Positions 42,757 through 51,022 of a stretch of 64,000 nucleotides of DNA are shown piece by piece. Below the pieces are notes generated by a model, which ran no database searches, was not told the DNA's origin, and saw only the letters and a program-made list of their open reading frames with translations. This DNA is from CAYMZZ01 sp046297935 (GTDB taxonomy: Bacteria; Bacteroidota; Bacteroidia; Chitinophagales; Chitinophagaceae), in contig JBKBHA010000005.1 of the NCBI GenBank assembly GCA_046297935.1, forward strand, positions 1 through 64,000, written 5' to 3'. Both the position numbers and the translations under genes were made by a program. The first letter of the stretch is position 1; each line of letters opens with the position of its first letter.

Positions 42757-42762
42757 GGGTTA

Positions 42763-44145
42763 TCAGCCCCGTGCCTTTTCACGTTCGCGCCATTGTTGAT
42801 TAAAACTTTTCTTCGGAAACTGAAGTGCAGCACGGTTGGCCGACCAACCCTTCATCAGGCGGTTCACCATCCAGCCCTTGATTGCACCCGTGCCCATATT
42901 CATAAATTTACGACGCAGCATTCCCTGTCGCCACATTTTCCAGGCCATTCGTTCAGAGAAATCAGAAAAGCCTTCTTCCACTGCTTCGTGCCGGTTTTCA
43001 AGCAGCAGCTCATGCAGATTGATTTTAACCGCACACACTTCGGTACAGTTGCCACAAAGCGAAGAGGCATAGCTCAGGTGTTTCCATTCTTCCATTCCTC
43101 GCAGGTGCGGGGTAATTACCGATCCAATAGGGCCGCTATAAGTGGCGGCATAGGTATGGCCTCCAATATTTTTATAAACCGGACAGGCGTTCAGGCAGGC
43201 ACCACAACGAATGCAGTACAGACTTTCCCGCTCTTTTTCGTTGGCCAGAATATTCGTGCGGCCATTGTCGAGCAAAATGACGATCATTTCTTCCGGACCG
43301 TCGGTTTCGCCCGGTTGTTTGGGGCCCGCAATGATCGTGTTGTAAGATGTAACCCGCTGGCCGGTGCCAAAAGTGGCCAGCAGTGGCCAGAACAACGCCA
43401 GATCGTTCATGGAAGGAATTACTTTTTCAATGCCCACCACCACAATATGGGTCTTCGGCATCGAGCAGCTTAGTCTTCCATTTCCCTCGTTTTCGGTTAC
43501 AGCCACGGCTCCAATATCGGCGATGATAAAGTTGGCACCTGTTACACCCACTTCTGCATTGGCATATTTCTCACGCAATACCCGGCGCGCAACCAGGGTA
43601 AGTTCTTCAGGTGTCAATTTGGGGTCGGTGCCCAGTTTTTCTGCAAACAACTTCGCAATATCCTCCTTGCTTTTATGCATGGCAGGAGTTACGATATGGT
43701 AGGGTGGTTCGCCATCCAGTTGCTGGATGTACTCACCCAGATCGGTTTCCACACTCTCAATGCCTTGCTTTTCCAGATAATCGTTGAGGTGAATTTCCTC
43801 GGTGACCATGCTCTTGCTTTTCACAAGAGTCTTGCAGTTTCTTTCACTGCAAATTTTACCTATTTCGTCCAGTGCTTCCTTTGCATCATTTGCCCATACC
43901 ACTCTGGCTCCACGCCGGGTGATGGCTGCTTCAAAGGATTCCAATTGCTTATCGAGCGATTCAATCGCCTTCCATTTCAGGTTTTTGGCCCGCTCTCTTG
44001 CAGTGTCTAAAAGGGCAAATTGTTCTTTTCCCTTTGGCACCACGGCATTGTATTTACCTATATTGAAATTGATTACACGCCTATGGCTACGGTCGGCGGC
44101 TTTAAGGGCACTTTTGGCTAAAAAATCGGCTGCTGTCTCTTTCAC
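42763..44145 (-). CDS. lutB: LutB/LldF family L-lactate oxidation iron-sulfur protein
   Basis: This 460-aa protein has an N-terminal LUD-type domain (about 60-290) and two [4Fe-4S] motifs, CIRCGACLNACPVYKNIGG (about 307) and SLCGNCTEVCAVKINLHELL (about 358). In Bacillus LutB works with LutA and LutC to oxidise L-lactate to pyruvate. No lutA or lutC is beside it in this window; instead it lies between DUF3109 and a deacetylase gene. The cofactor-binding Cys residues are intact. Confidence 0.92.
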   Translation of the reverse strand: MKETAADFLAKSALKAADRSHRRVINFNIGKYNAVVPKGKEQFALLDTARERAKNLKWKAIESLDKQLESFEAAITRRGARVVWANDAKEALDEIGKICSERNCKTLVKSKSMVTEEIHLNDYLEKQGIESVETDLGEYIQQLDGEPPYHIVTPAMHKSKEDIAKLFAEKLGTDPKLTPEELTLVARRVLREKYANAEVGVTGANFIIADIGAVAVTENEGNGRLSCSMPKTHIVVVGIEKVIPSMNDLALFWPLLATFGTGQRVTSYNTIIAGPKQPGETDGPEEMIVILLDNGRTNILANEKERESLYCIRCGACLNACPVYKNIGGHTYAATYSGPIGSVITPHLRGMEEWKHLSYASSLCGNCTEVCAVKINLHELLLENRHEAVEEGFSDFSERMAWKMWRQGMLRRKFMNMGTGAIKGWMVNRLMKGWSANRAALQFPKKSFNQQWREREKARG

Positions 44146-44156
44146 CTGATCTAATT

Positions 44157-44768
44157 TTAGTCTGAATTTACATCGCCAGGCTCAAATTGTTGAGCTATGG
44201 CGTGGAGTGTTTCATAAAATTCCTCACCGTACTTACGGATCAGTGGTTCTTTCAAGAATTTGTAAACGGGTACCTGTAGTCTTTCACCCAGCTGACAAGC
44301 GGGTCGGCAAAGCGTTTCACGAGGCTCGTAGTTCACCCGGTCGTAGTCGCCATGAGCCCCCTTTTTGGCGATGATCGGATACAAATGGCAGCTGATGGGT
44401 TTTCGCCAACCGATCTGGCCGGCAAGGTAGGCCTGCTCAAAGGCACATTTTATCATGCCGTCTTTTTCACGAATGGCGTAGACGCATATCTCGTTGTCCG
44501 AAGGCAGGGTAGGTGTAACCCATCCAAACTCCGTATCGTATTCATAAAACCCTTTTTTTTCGGCCTCCGCGGCCGCTTCGGGTCGCAACAGGTGCTTAAT
44601 AAGGGGGAAATATCGCCTCACTTCCTCTTTTTCCTCAATGGTTAGTGGAGCGCCGGCATCACCATCTTCGCAACAGCCGCCCTTGCAACGGCCCAGGTCA
44701 CAAACAAATTTCTTACTCACCACCTCATCGCTGATGATGACATTGTCGATCACAATCACAATAGCCAA
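44157..44768 (-). CDS. DUF3109 family cysteine-rich protein
   Basis: This 203-aa protein opens with a cysteine cluster (FVCDLGRCKGGCCEDGDAG, about 24-42). More cysteines follow in EICVYAIRE, IKCAFEQAYL, ISCHLYPI and TLCRPACQLG, probably ligands of Fe-S or zinc. It belongs to DUF3109, whose function is unknown, and resembles the YkgJ/FliB-type cysteine proteins. It heads the operon with lutB and the deacetylase, which suggests a redox-linked role. Its promoter is among the clearest here. Confidence 0.9.
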   Translation of the reverse strand: MAIVIVIDNVIISDEVVSKKFVCDLGRCKGGCCEDGDAGAPLTIEEKEEVRRYFPLIKHLLRPEAAAEAEKKGFYEYDTEFGWVTPTLPSDNEICVYAIREKDGMIKCAFEQAYLAGQIGWRKPISCHLYPIIAKKGAHGDYDRVNYEPRETLCRPACQLGERLQVPVYKFLKEPLIRKYGEEFYETLHAIAQQFEPGDVNSD

Positions 44769-44776
44769 ATTTGCTG

Positions 44777-44807
44777 CAAATATAGACAGGAGTTTGGCAA
44801 TACTAAA
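44777..44807 (-). promoter_or_regulatory. Promoter of the DUF3109-lutB operon
   Basis: The minus strand has TATATTTG (44777-44784) with TTTA exactly 19 nt upstream (44804-44807). Both elements and their spacing fit the Bacteroidota consensus TTTG-19/20-TAnnTTTG. The leader to the ATG is at most 8 nt. Confidence 0.6.
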
Positions 44808-44896
44808 ACCTGCTCAATCCCACCCGCCCAAGGACCTTTTCGGGGACAAACAGATAAAATTGTTTTTTAGAACAACCCTTTCTGGAGCTAACCGGG

Positions 44897-46714
44897 CTAC
44901 TGTCCCTCTATTTTTTTGCGCCTGAACCGCTGCAATAATCCCTGGCCGCTGGTAGTAAGCCGGTTATGGGAAGTCAGGTAGTGTATTACTTTGTGTTCCA
45001 GCCAATGGTGCAAGGGCAACAATAGTGCTGCAAGTCCGATCATAAACAACAGATCCTTCCAGGGCTCACCTTCGGTTATAGTGGCAATATTTTTTTTGAA
45101 AATGAGGAAGATAAATTCAAAAAACATCAGGAAGGCAAAGAAACCCACCAGCTTGATAGTGGTTGCAGAAACCTTGAACATTCCCATCATCACCATCAAT
45201 ACAAAAACGGCGGCAATGCCAATAGTGATGGCCAGGTATTGAATATTGAATCGTTTTCTTTTGGCCTCCTGCCGTTCTTTTTCTAAACGCTCTATTCGCA
45301 ATTGTTCGTCGGTAGCTTCTACCTGGGCCAACTCTTTCTCTTTTGCCAGTTTGGTGAGACTATCTTTGTACAAATGATACATTTCATTGTATCGGATAGC
45401 TTCGGTCAGGTTGCCGCTTCGGCGGTATACGGTATCAAGATGCTTAGCCGCCCTTTCCATTACTTCCAGTTCGCCAATCGATTCGCTCATACTTCGCACG
45501 CGTTCAAAGTACTCGGCCGCATTTTTGTTGTCGCCCTTCTTTTTGTAGTAAGAAGCCAGTTGTGCGTAGAAATTAATTCGGTTACCGAAGCTGGTGGCGT
45601 TTTCAAAATAAGGGCGCGCCCGTTCAAAATGATAGGTGGCGGAATCAAGCTGACCAGTTCCGGTAAAAATTACGGCATAAGCCTGGTCAATGATGCTCGA
45701 CAGGCCAAAGTCGCCCAGAAATTTGCTAAGTGCCGCGCCTTCTGATGAACGCATAAACCGAAGGGCTTCAGACGGCTGATCATTTCGCAGGTATTCGTTC
45801 AGTAAGCTGGTATAGCCAGGCACTTTCAGGGTTGAAAATTTCAAACTGTCGGCCATCGCAATCGAACGCCTATAATATTCCATTGCCAGCGTGGAGTTCT
45901 TTTTTGCTGCAAACAGATTGCCCAGTCCATTTATGTCAATTGCCCGCTGATAGGGGACATTACGCTGCTGAATTTTATCGAGTGTGTTATAGGCCAGCGT
46001 AGCATAGTCGATCGCTTTATCGTAGGCTTCAATATTGGCATAAAATGTAGAGAGATTGCTGTAGCATTTGCGCAGCCAGGTGGCTTTGCGAGCTTCTGCC
46101 TCCTCTTTCCCGCCTTTCAATTCATCGGCAATGCGAAGTGCGTTAAGGAAATGGCGAAGCGCCATTATCTTTTCTTTACGCGCCAGGTACACCACACCGT
46201 AGGTGTTATGCGACTCCATACGCAGGCTGTCGTTGTTCAGTGTGCTAATTAAAGAAAATGCTTCGTTGGCATAGCCCAGCGATTTTTCCTTGTCGGGAAT
46301 GGATAGGTAAATGGAGGAAAGTCGCAGCAATAAACCTCCAATGGAGCTATCGAGTTTATTCTCGCGTGCAATATCAAGTCCCTTTTGAAAAAAGGCAATA
46401 GCTTTTTCAGTATACCCCTGCTGACCGGTAAAATAGGAGCAACGAATGCCATTTGATTGATAAGCGAATACCATCAGTCGGCGATCGCGACTTGATTCAG
46501 CCATTGTGATCAATTCCTGGCCATAGCGCTCCGCTTCCTTCAGATCTACATTCATGTAGGTGCGCGACAAATTGTCGAGCAGGTAAATTTTCTCGGGCAT
46601 CGAGTTGGCTTCCTGTAAGGCCTTTTTGATGGAATCGATGGCAGCCGCCTCCTGTGAACTTGCATTAAGCGTAAGAAGCAAAAAACTCAAAAAGATCAGT
46701 ATGCGTGAGCACAT
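44897..46714 (-). CDS. TPR-containing membrane protein
   Basis: This 605-aa protein has a signal peptide (about 1-20) and a TPR-like helical region of about 400 residues (NLSTFYANIEAYDKAIDYAT, YFERVRSMSESIGELEVMER). A short coiled coil (about 460-485) and three transmembrane helices follow (about 491-510, 520-537 and 552-572). It resembles the sensor half of Bacteroidota TPR-histidine kinases or TPR-LuxR proteins but has no kinase or DNA-binding domain. It probably senses or scaffolds in the periplasm. It is a solitary gene. Confidence 0.8.
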   Translation of the reverse strand: MCSRILIFLSFLLLTLNASSQEAAAIDSIKKALQEANSMPEKIYLLDNLSRTYMNVDLKEAERYGQELITMAESSRDRRLMVFAYQSNGIRCSYFTGQQGYTEKAIAFFQKGLDIARENKLDSSIGGLLLRLSSIYLSIPDKEKSLGYANEAFSLISTLNNDSLRMESHNTYGVVYLARKEKIMALRHFLNALRIADELKGGKEEAEARKATWLRKCYSNLSTFYANIEAYDKAIDYATLAYNTLDKIQQRNVPYQRAIDINGLGNLFAAKKNSTLAMEYYRRSIAMADSLKFSTLKVPGYTSLLNEYLRNDQPSEALRFMRSSEGAALSKFLGDFGLSSIIDQAYAVIFTGTGQLDSATYHFERARPYFENATSFGNRINFYAQLASYYKKKGDNKNAAEYFERVRSMSESIGELEVMERAAKHLDTVYRRSGNLTEAIRYNEMYHLYKDSLTKLAKEKELAQVEATDEQLRIERLEKERQEAKRKRFNIQYLAITIGIAAVFVLMVMMGMFKVSATTIKLVGFFAFLMFFEFIFLIFKKNIATITEGEPWKDLLFMIGLAALLLPLHHWLEHKVIHYLTSHNRLTTSGQGLLQRFRRKKIEGQ

Positions 46715-46878
46715 AAAGCAGTTGATGGTTTGGTTAGAGAAGGCAACGAAGCGTACAACCGAATTGGAATTTCTGAAAAAAAGTTGAAATGGCAGAGCTA
46801 ATCTAAAAGAACATTAAAAAAAGACCGAATAAACAACCGTTCAGTTAGAAAGTTAATCTGGAAAGCGCTAATACCGTG

Positions 46879-47484
46879 TTATCGCCATTTAAGTGTATTG
46901 ATCAAATGGCGCAGATCCTGTTTCAAAAATTCGTTTACGATACCAAGCGAGTCTTCGTTTGGACTGGCATCAAAATATAATGCTCCGCGAAGGAAATGGC
47001 TTGTGCTGTCGGAAAGAAAAAACTGATTAGCGGTAGCCGTATTGCCACTCAGAGAGAAAAACACTCCATCGGCGCCGTTGGCAGTATGCATCACACTATC
47101 GCTGATGCCGGTAGACATTTCTGTATGCTTTTTATACGCCATCGTAAAGCCATCGCTCACGAGTGAATCGAAATTGTTGCCCCGAACAGGTTTATAGCTT
47201 ACATAAAAGCGGCCGCGAAACTGAGGAAAATCGATATTGATCCACCAGTCGCCAGCCTTGGTATCGAAAAAGGATGTATCGCGACTTATTTTGCCGTACA
47301 CGGGATACTCAAATGTGTAAGGGTAGCCAGGTTCATCGAACACTCGGTATTCTTTTTCCGGAAAATCGATACGGAAGTAGCCTTTTTTCTTAAATGAAAA
47401 TGGACTGTTGCATGCCAGCAGACAAACGGCAATGGTAAGCACGCTGAGGAGGATAATGGAATATGATGCCTTTGAATGCTGCAT
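46879..47484 (-). CDS. gldD: Gliding motility lipoprotein GldD
   Basis: This 201-aa lipoprotein has a signal peptide with lipobox LLAC (Cys about 25). The characteristic GldD body follows: KGYFRIDFPEKEYRVFDEPGYPYTFEYP, DWWINIDFPQFRGRFYVSYK and the ending DLRHLINTLKWR. GldD is required for gliding motility and for type IX secretion-related functions in Flavobacterium. It follows gldE by 21 bp, the usual gldE-gldD pair. Confidence 0.93.
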   Translation of the reverse strand: MQHSKASYSIILLSVLTIAVCLLACNSPFSFKKKGYFRIDFPEKEYRVFDEPGYPYTFEYPVYGKISRDTSFFDTKAGDWWINIDFPQFRGRFYVSYKPVRGNNFDSLVSDGFTMAYKKHTEMSTGISDSVMHTANGADGVFFSLSGNTATANQFFLSDSTSHFLRGALYFDASPNEDSLGIVNEFLKQDLRHLINTLKWR

Positions 47485-47505
47485 AGAAATTAGCGTCTGA
47501 CTTTT

Positions 47506-48843
47506 TTACTTATTAATCATTTTCACTTCCACCAAACCCACCCGATTCTTAGATACTTCCAGCACTTTGAATTGAAAGTCGCCACTCACGATGACAGAAT
47601 TTTCCTCAGGAAATTCACCGGCAAGTTCCAGTACAAGGCCGGCAACTGATTCACTTTCGCCGCGTACTTTGTCGAAGGTGTCGCCGGAAATTTGCATTAC
47701 CCGGCAAAGATCGTGCAGCATGGTCTTGCCTTCAAAGATAAATGTGTTGTCATCTATCTTCTGATCTCGCGATTCTTCGGTATCGAATTCGTCGTTTATT
47801 TCGCCGATCACTTCTTCAATAATATCTTCCATGGTCACAATGCCGCTGGTGCCACCAAATTCATCCACAACCACCGCGAAATGTATTCTGCGTGTTTGAA
47901 AGTCGCGTAGCAGGTCGGCGATCAATTTACTTTCTGGTACAAAATAAGGTGAGCGCATCAGGCTATGCCAGTTGAAGTCGTTTGCTTCGTTAATATAGGG
48001 CACCAGGTCTTTGGTGTTGATGATACCTGCTACATCGTCCATACTGCCGCGGTAAACCGGTAGTCGCGAGTAGCGTGTTTCCTGCACGCGCTGTACCAGA
48101 CCCTGAAAATCGAGTTCATGGGAAATGCCATTTACTTCTAGCCGGCTTCGCATGATTTGTTTTACGGTAATGGTGCCAAATTTCACCATACCCTTCATAA
48201 TGTTCTTTTCTTCCAGGCTGGCAACTTCGTCGGTTTGAATATCGATGGCTTCGTCGAGTTCTTTGATGCTGATGGCTTCCGCTTTGTTGGCACCCAGGCG
48301 CTGGCCAATACGGTCGGCCAGCGATACCACCCAGCGGCTGAAGCGGCGCAGAAACAGATGAACCGCTTCTACAATAGAAGCTGAGCCATAGGCAAAACGG
48401 AGATTGTTTTGTGTGGCCCAGTATTTTGGCAGCAGTTCGGCAAAAAATACCAGCACAAAGGCGATCGACAACACTTTGATCAGCAGGACCACAACCGGGT
48501 GAAGATTTCCGAACGGCACAAACTCGGTGATCAGGAAATTGCTGAGTACGATAATGCAGATATTGATGAAAATTCCTGCTATGAGTAGAGATGCGAATAC
48601 TTCTTTCGGCTCTTCCAGAAATTCGATAATTCGCCGTGCTGCCGGATGCTGTTTGGTTTTAAGCCGGTTTACATCATCGGCATTGAGGGAAAATATGGCA
48701 ACTTCGGCCCCCGACAGGGTAAATGCCAGCAGCAGAAACAGCAGCAACAGTATACCCAAGAGGGTAATCACCTGGGTGTCGGCCGCCAGGAGTACAAAAA
48801 GTGGAAAACCGGGTATGGTAGTTGAGGCCGAATGCGTGTCCAA
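47506..48843 (-). CDS. gldE: Gliding motility-associated protein GldE (CNNM/CBS/CorC-HlyC)
   Basis: This 445-aa inner-membrane protein has a DUF21/CNNM membrane domain (about 20-190, with three to four helices and the SGAEVAIFSLNADDVNRLK start). A CBS pair follows (about 215-335, VKQIMRSRLEVNGI, FAVVVDEFGGTSGIVTMED), then a C-terminal CorC_HlyC domain (about 355-440). It belongs to the family of magnesium/haemolysin-like proteins; GldE supports GldD in gliding. It is preceded by ssb (79 bp) and followed by gldD. Confidence 0.92.
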   Translation of the reverse strand: MDTHSASTTIPGFPLFVLLAADTQVITLLGILLLLFLLLAFTLSGAEVAIFSLNADDVNRLKTKQHPAARRIIEFLEEPKEVFASLLIAGIFINICIIVLSNFLITEFVPFGNLHPVVVLLIKVLSIAFVLVFFAELLPKYWATQNNLRFAYGSASIVEAVHLFLRRFSRWVVSLADRIGQRLGANKAEAISIKELDEAIDIQTDEVASLEEKNIMKGMVKFGTITVKQIMRSRLEVNGISHELDFQGLVQRVQETRYSRLPVYRGSMDDVAGIINTKDLVPYINEANDFNWHSLMRSPYFVPESKLIADLLRDFQTRRIHFAVVVDEFGGTSGIVTMEDIIEEVIGEINDEFDTEESRDQKIDDNTFIFEGKTMLHDLCRVMQISGDTFDKVRGESESVAGLVLELAGEFPEENSVIVSGDFQFKVLEVSKNRVGLVEVKMINK

Positions 48844-48922
48844 TGCAGGATATTTTGATATAGATAGCCGCTCCGCTCTGCGAAACAGCGCCAGGGCAAA
48901 GGTATTATTTTGGCTGAATTAA

Positions 48923-49351
48923 TTAAAAGGGAAGCGATTCGGAAGGATCGCCTAGTGGAGCATCGGAACCGCCCATTCCCTCCATGCCTCCGGAGTCGGT
49001 ACTGTGGCCGGAGCCGTCCATGCGTTTGTCGAGCATGATCAAATTGTCGCCAACCACTTCGGTTGCAAACTTGCGGTTGCCGTCTTTATCTTCCCAGCTC
49101 CTGGTGCGTAGGCGCCCTTCGATGTAGACCAGGCTGCTTTTGTGAAGATATTTCTGGGCCAGTTCTGCCAGTCCCCGCCATAATACTACCGTATGCCATT
49201 CCGTTTGCGAAACAAGTTTACCTGTTCTGTCTTTAAATGTTTCGGTAGTGGCCAGCGGAAATTTTGCGACGGCAATATTTCCCTCCAGCACCTGTACATC
49301 AGGATCCTTTCCTAAGTTGCCAATGAGCATGACTCTGTTTACGCCTCTCAT
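48923..49351 (-). CDS. ssb: Single-stranded DNA-binding protein
   Basis: This 142-aa protein has an OB fold (about 1-105) that starts MRGVNRVMLIGNLGKDPDVQ, with WHTVVLWRGLAELAQKYLHK and IEGRLRTRSWEDKDGNRKF. A Gly/Ser/Met-rich linker leads to the C-terminal tip SESLPF, which recruits repair and replication partners. It heads the ssb-gldE-gldD set. In other Bacteroidota mutY is normally next to ssb; here 3.6 kb separates them. Confidence 0.95.
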   Translation of the reverse strand: MRGVNRVMLIGNLGKDPDVQVLEGNIAVAKFPLATTETFKDRTGKLVSQTEWHTVVLWRGLAELAQKYLHKSSLVYIEGRLRTRSWEDKDGNRKFATEVVGDNLIMLDKRMDGSGHSTDSGGMEGMGGSDAPLGDPSESLPF

Positions 49352-49662
49352 ACGGTATACTTTTTTCGGTTATATAAATCCTCCTGGTTCTACAGTTTCC
49401 TGGCTTGCAACGGGCACTCGATTTACAGGCATCCTGGAGCTAAACGGCTGAAACAGCAAAAAGTTCCGGTGTGGGAGATGACCTGGTTGTGATTAACTAA
49501 AGTTAATTTTTTTTGATCGCAATGGGAAATTTATCGTTGTAAACGCGTGAAAATCCGCGGGCATTGTCAACTCAGACAGCCTTTCACACAATTCGGGCCA
49601 CATTTAACTGCCGATTAACGATCGGCTGTGTAATTTAGAGTTCGTAACCATCAACCTGAATT
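49352..49662. other. Divergent intergenic region ssb / small secreted protein
   Basis: Two small inverted repeats are visible. ATTAACTAAAGTTAAT (49491-49506) is followed by a T run and could be a weak terminator. GCCGAT-TAACG-ATCGGC (49610-49626) lies just before TAATTTAG (49631), a -7-like box, and could be an operator. No gene is evident in this gap. Confidence 0.35.
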
Positions 49663-50040
49663 ATGAAAAAAGTTCTACCCTTACTGTTTGTTATCCTATT
49701 CTGGGCTGCAGCCGGGCAGGCTCAAAATGAACTGGCACCGGACCAGAATCCTAATTATGCCGTTAGCAGGTCAAAATACATGGGCTTGGCTGATTCATTG
49801 ATAGCGTACCATGGTACTACTGTTCAGGATACCTATCGGGCTATCGACTGGATGGCCGACCGAGCTGAAGCCAGAGCCGAAAGACGCGACTTTCGCCGGC
49901 AGCTGAGATTGATACGTGCACAAAACTGGTATGGCAATTATTATCCCGGCTTTAATAATGGCTGGAGAAATTACCGCTATCCATTTTGGCGTGGCAATTC
50001 TCTTACACTCAGCCCCTGGGGTGGACGCTACTGGTGGTAA
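49663..50040 (+). CDS. Hypothetical small secreted protein
   Basis: This 125-aa protein has a signal peptide (MKKVLPLLFVILFWAAAGQAQ). The mature part has an Arg-rich helix (ADRAEARAERRDFRRQLRLI, about 69-88) and a tail rich in Tyr, Trp, Gly and Asn (about 90-125, ending GGRYWW). I do not recognise a family; aromatic tails like this occur in small periplasmic proteins of Chitinophagaceae. It lies upstream of lpoB on the same strand, 112 bp away. Confidence 0.75.
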   Translation: MKKVLPLLFVILFWAAAGQAQNELAPDQNPNYAVSRSKYMGLADSLIAYHGTTVQDTYRAIDWMADRAEARAERRDFRRQLRLIRAQNWYGNYYPGFNNGWRNYRYPFWRGNSLTLSPWGGRYWW

Positions 50041-50152
50041 ATCATTTTTTCACTCAGATTTATTCAAGGAAATTTGACAATGATACAGGCAGAGCTGCTA
50101 CACATATAGCGGCACGGATGCACTGTATCTAAACGCTCAACAATCATTGTTT

Positions 50153-50743
50153 ATGAAATACATGTCCCGCTCGTTCCTGTTGTTAACAGCAACGCTCTTA
50201 GTTTTGGCCTCCTGCTCCCGCAAAGTAACTCGTATCGACCCGTCTGAACAGGTTGATATCAGCGGCCGCTGGAACAACACCGATTCTCGCTTTGTGGCCG
50301 AAGAAATGACAAAAACCATTCTTGGTGCACGCTGGCTCACCGATCATATGGCAGCCAAAAACGGGCAGCGTCCCGTTGTGATCGTTGGCTTCGTTAGCAA
50401 CAAGAGCCACGAACATATAGAAGCCGAAACTTTTGTGAAGGATGTGGAAAATGCATTTGTGACTTCGCAGCGGGTGCGCCTGGTGCAGGGTGGCAAGAAA
50501 AGAGAAGAGCTGCGGGCTGAAAAGGCCGACCAGCAGTCAAACGCTACTGTAAGCAGCATGAAGAAATTTGGAATGGAACAGGGGGCCGATTATATTTTGC
50601 AGGGGTCTATCAATTCTATAGTTGACTCGCATAAGCGCAAAAAAGTGGTGTACTACCAGGTTAACCTCGAGCTCACCAATATCGAAACCAATGAAGTGGT
50701 TTGGATCGGCGAGAAGAAGATTGCGAAATACGTCAAGAATTAG
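50153..50743 (+). CDS. lpoB: Penicillin-binding protein activator LpoB-like lipoprotein
   Basis: This protein of about 196 aa has a lipoprotein signal with lipobox LASC (about residue 20). The LpoB-type fold is recognisable in RFVAEEMTKTILG, PVVIVGFVSNKSHEHI, GADYILQGSINSIVD and the final VNLELTNIETNEVVWIGEKKI. In E. coli LpoB activates PBP1b at the outer membrane. The ATG at 50153 is preferred over the TTG at 50147. A COG3014-like gene follows; the pair is often seen together in Bacteroidota (from memory). Confidence 0.85.
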   Translation: MKYMSRSFLLLTATLLVLASCSRKVTRIDPSEQVDISGRWNNTDSRFVAEEMTKTILGARWLTDHMAAKNGQRPVVIVGFVSNKSHEHIEAETFVKDVENAFVTSQRVRLVQGGKKREELRAEKADQQSNATVSSMKKFGMEQGADYILQGSINSIVDSHKRKKVVYYQVNLELTNIETNEVVWIGEKKIAKYVKN

Positions 50744-51020
50744 ATATTGTTTAGTTGTTTGGTTGTGTAGTTGTTTAGTTGTTGGGTGTTTGGTTGATCT
50801 TGTATTAATCTGCGAAAATCTGTGTATAAATCTGCGAAAATCTGCGGGAACAGAACACCCTAAGCTTATTGGCAACTTGCAAATTGGTGAGGCATTTCTG
50901 TTCCCGCAGATTTTCGCAGATTTATACACAGATTTTCGCAGATCAGTACACCAAACAACAACTAAACAACTCAACACTTCAACAACTCAACAATTCAACA
51001 ACTCAACAATTCAACAATCC
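50744..51020. repeat. Composite mirror repeat element R6 with perfect 48-bp arms
   Basis: D units (TTGTTTAGTTG, 50744-50798) come first, followed by the left B arm 50808-50855. A 40-nt loop separates it from the right B arm 50896-50943, which is an exact 48-base reverse complement. Complementary D units (CAACTCAACAATT, 50948-51018) follow. The element occupies the entire gap between the lpoB stop and the next start codon. Confidence 0.92.
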
Positions 51021-51022
51021 CC

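Noticed and set aside
42607..43473. 288-codon plus-strand frame over the deacetylase/lutB genes
   Set aside because: It is antisense to lutB with intact Fe-S motifs; no domain features.
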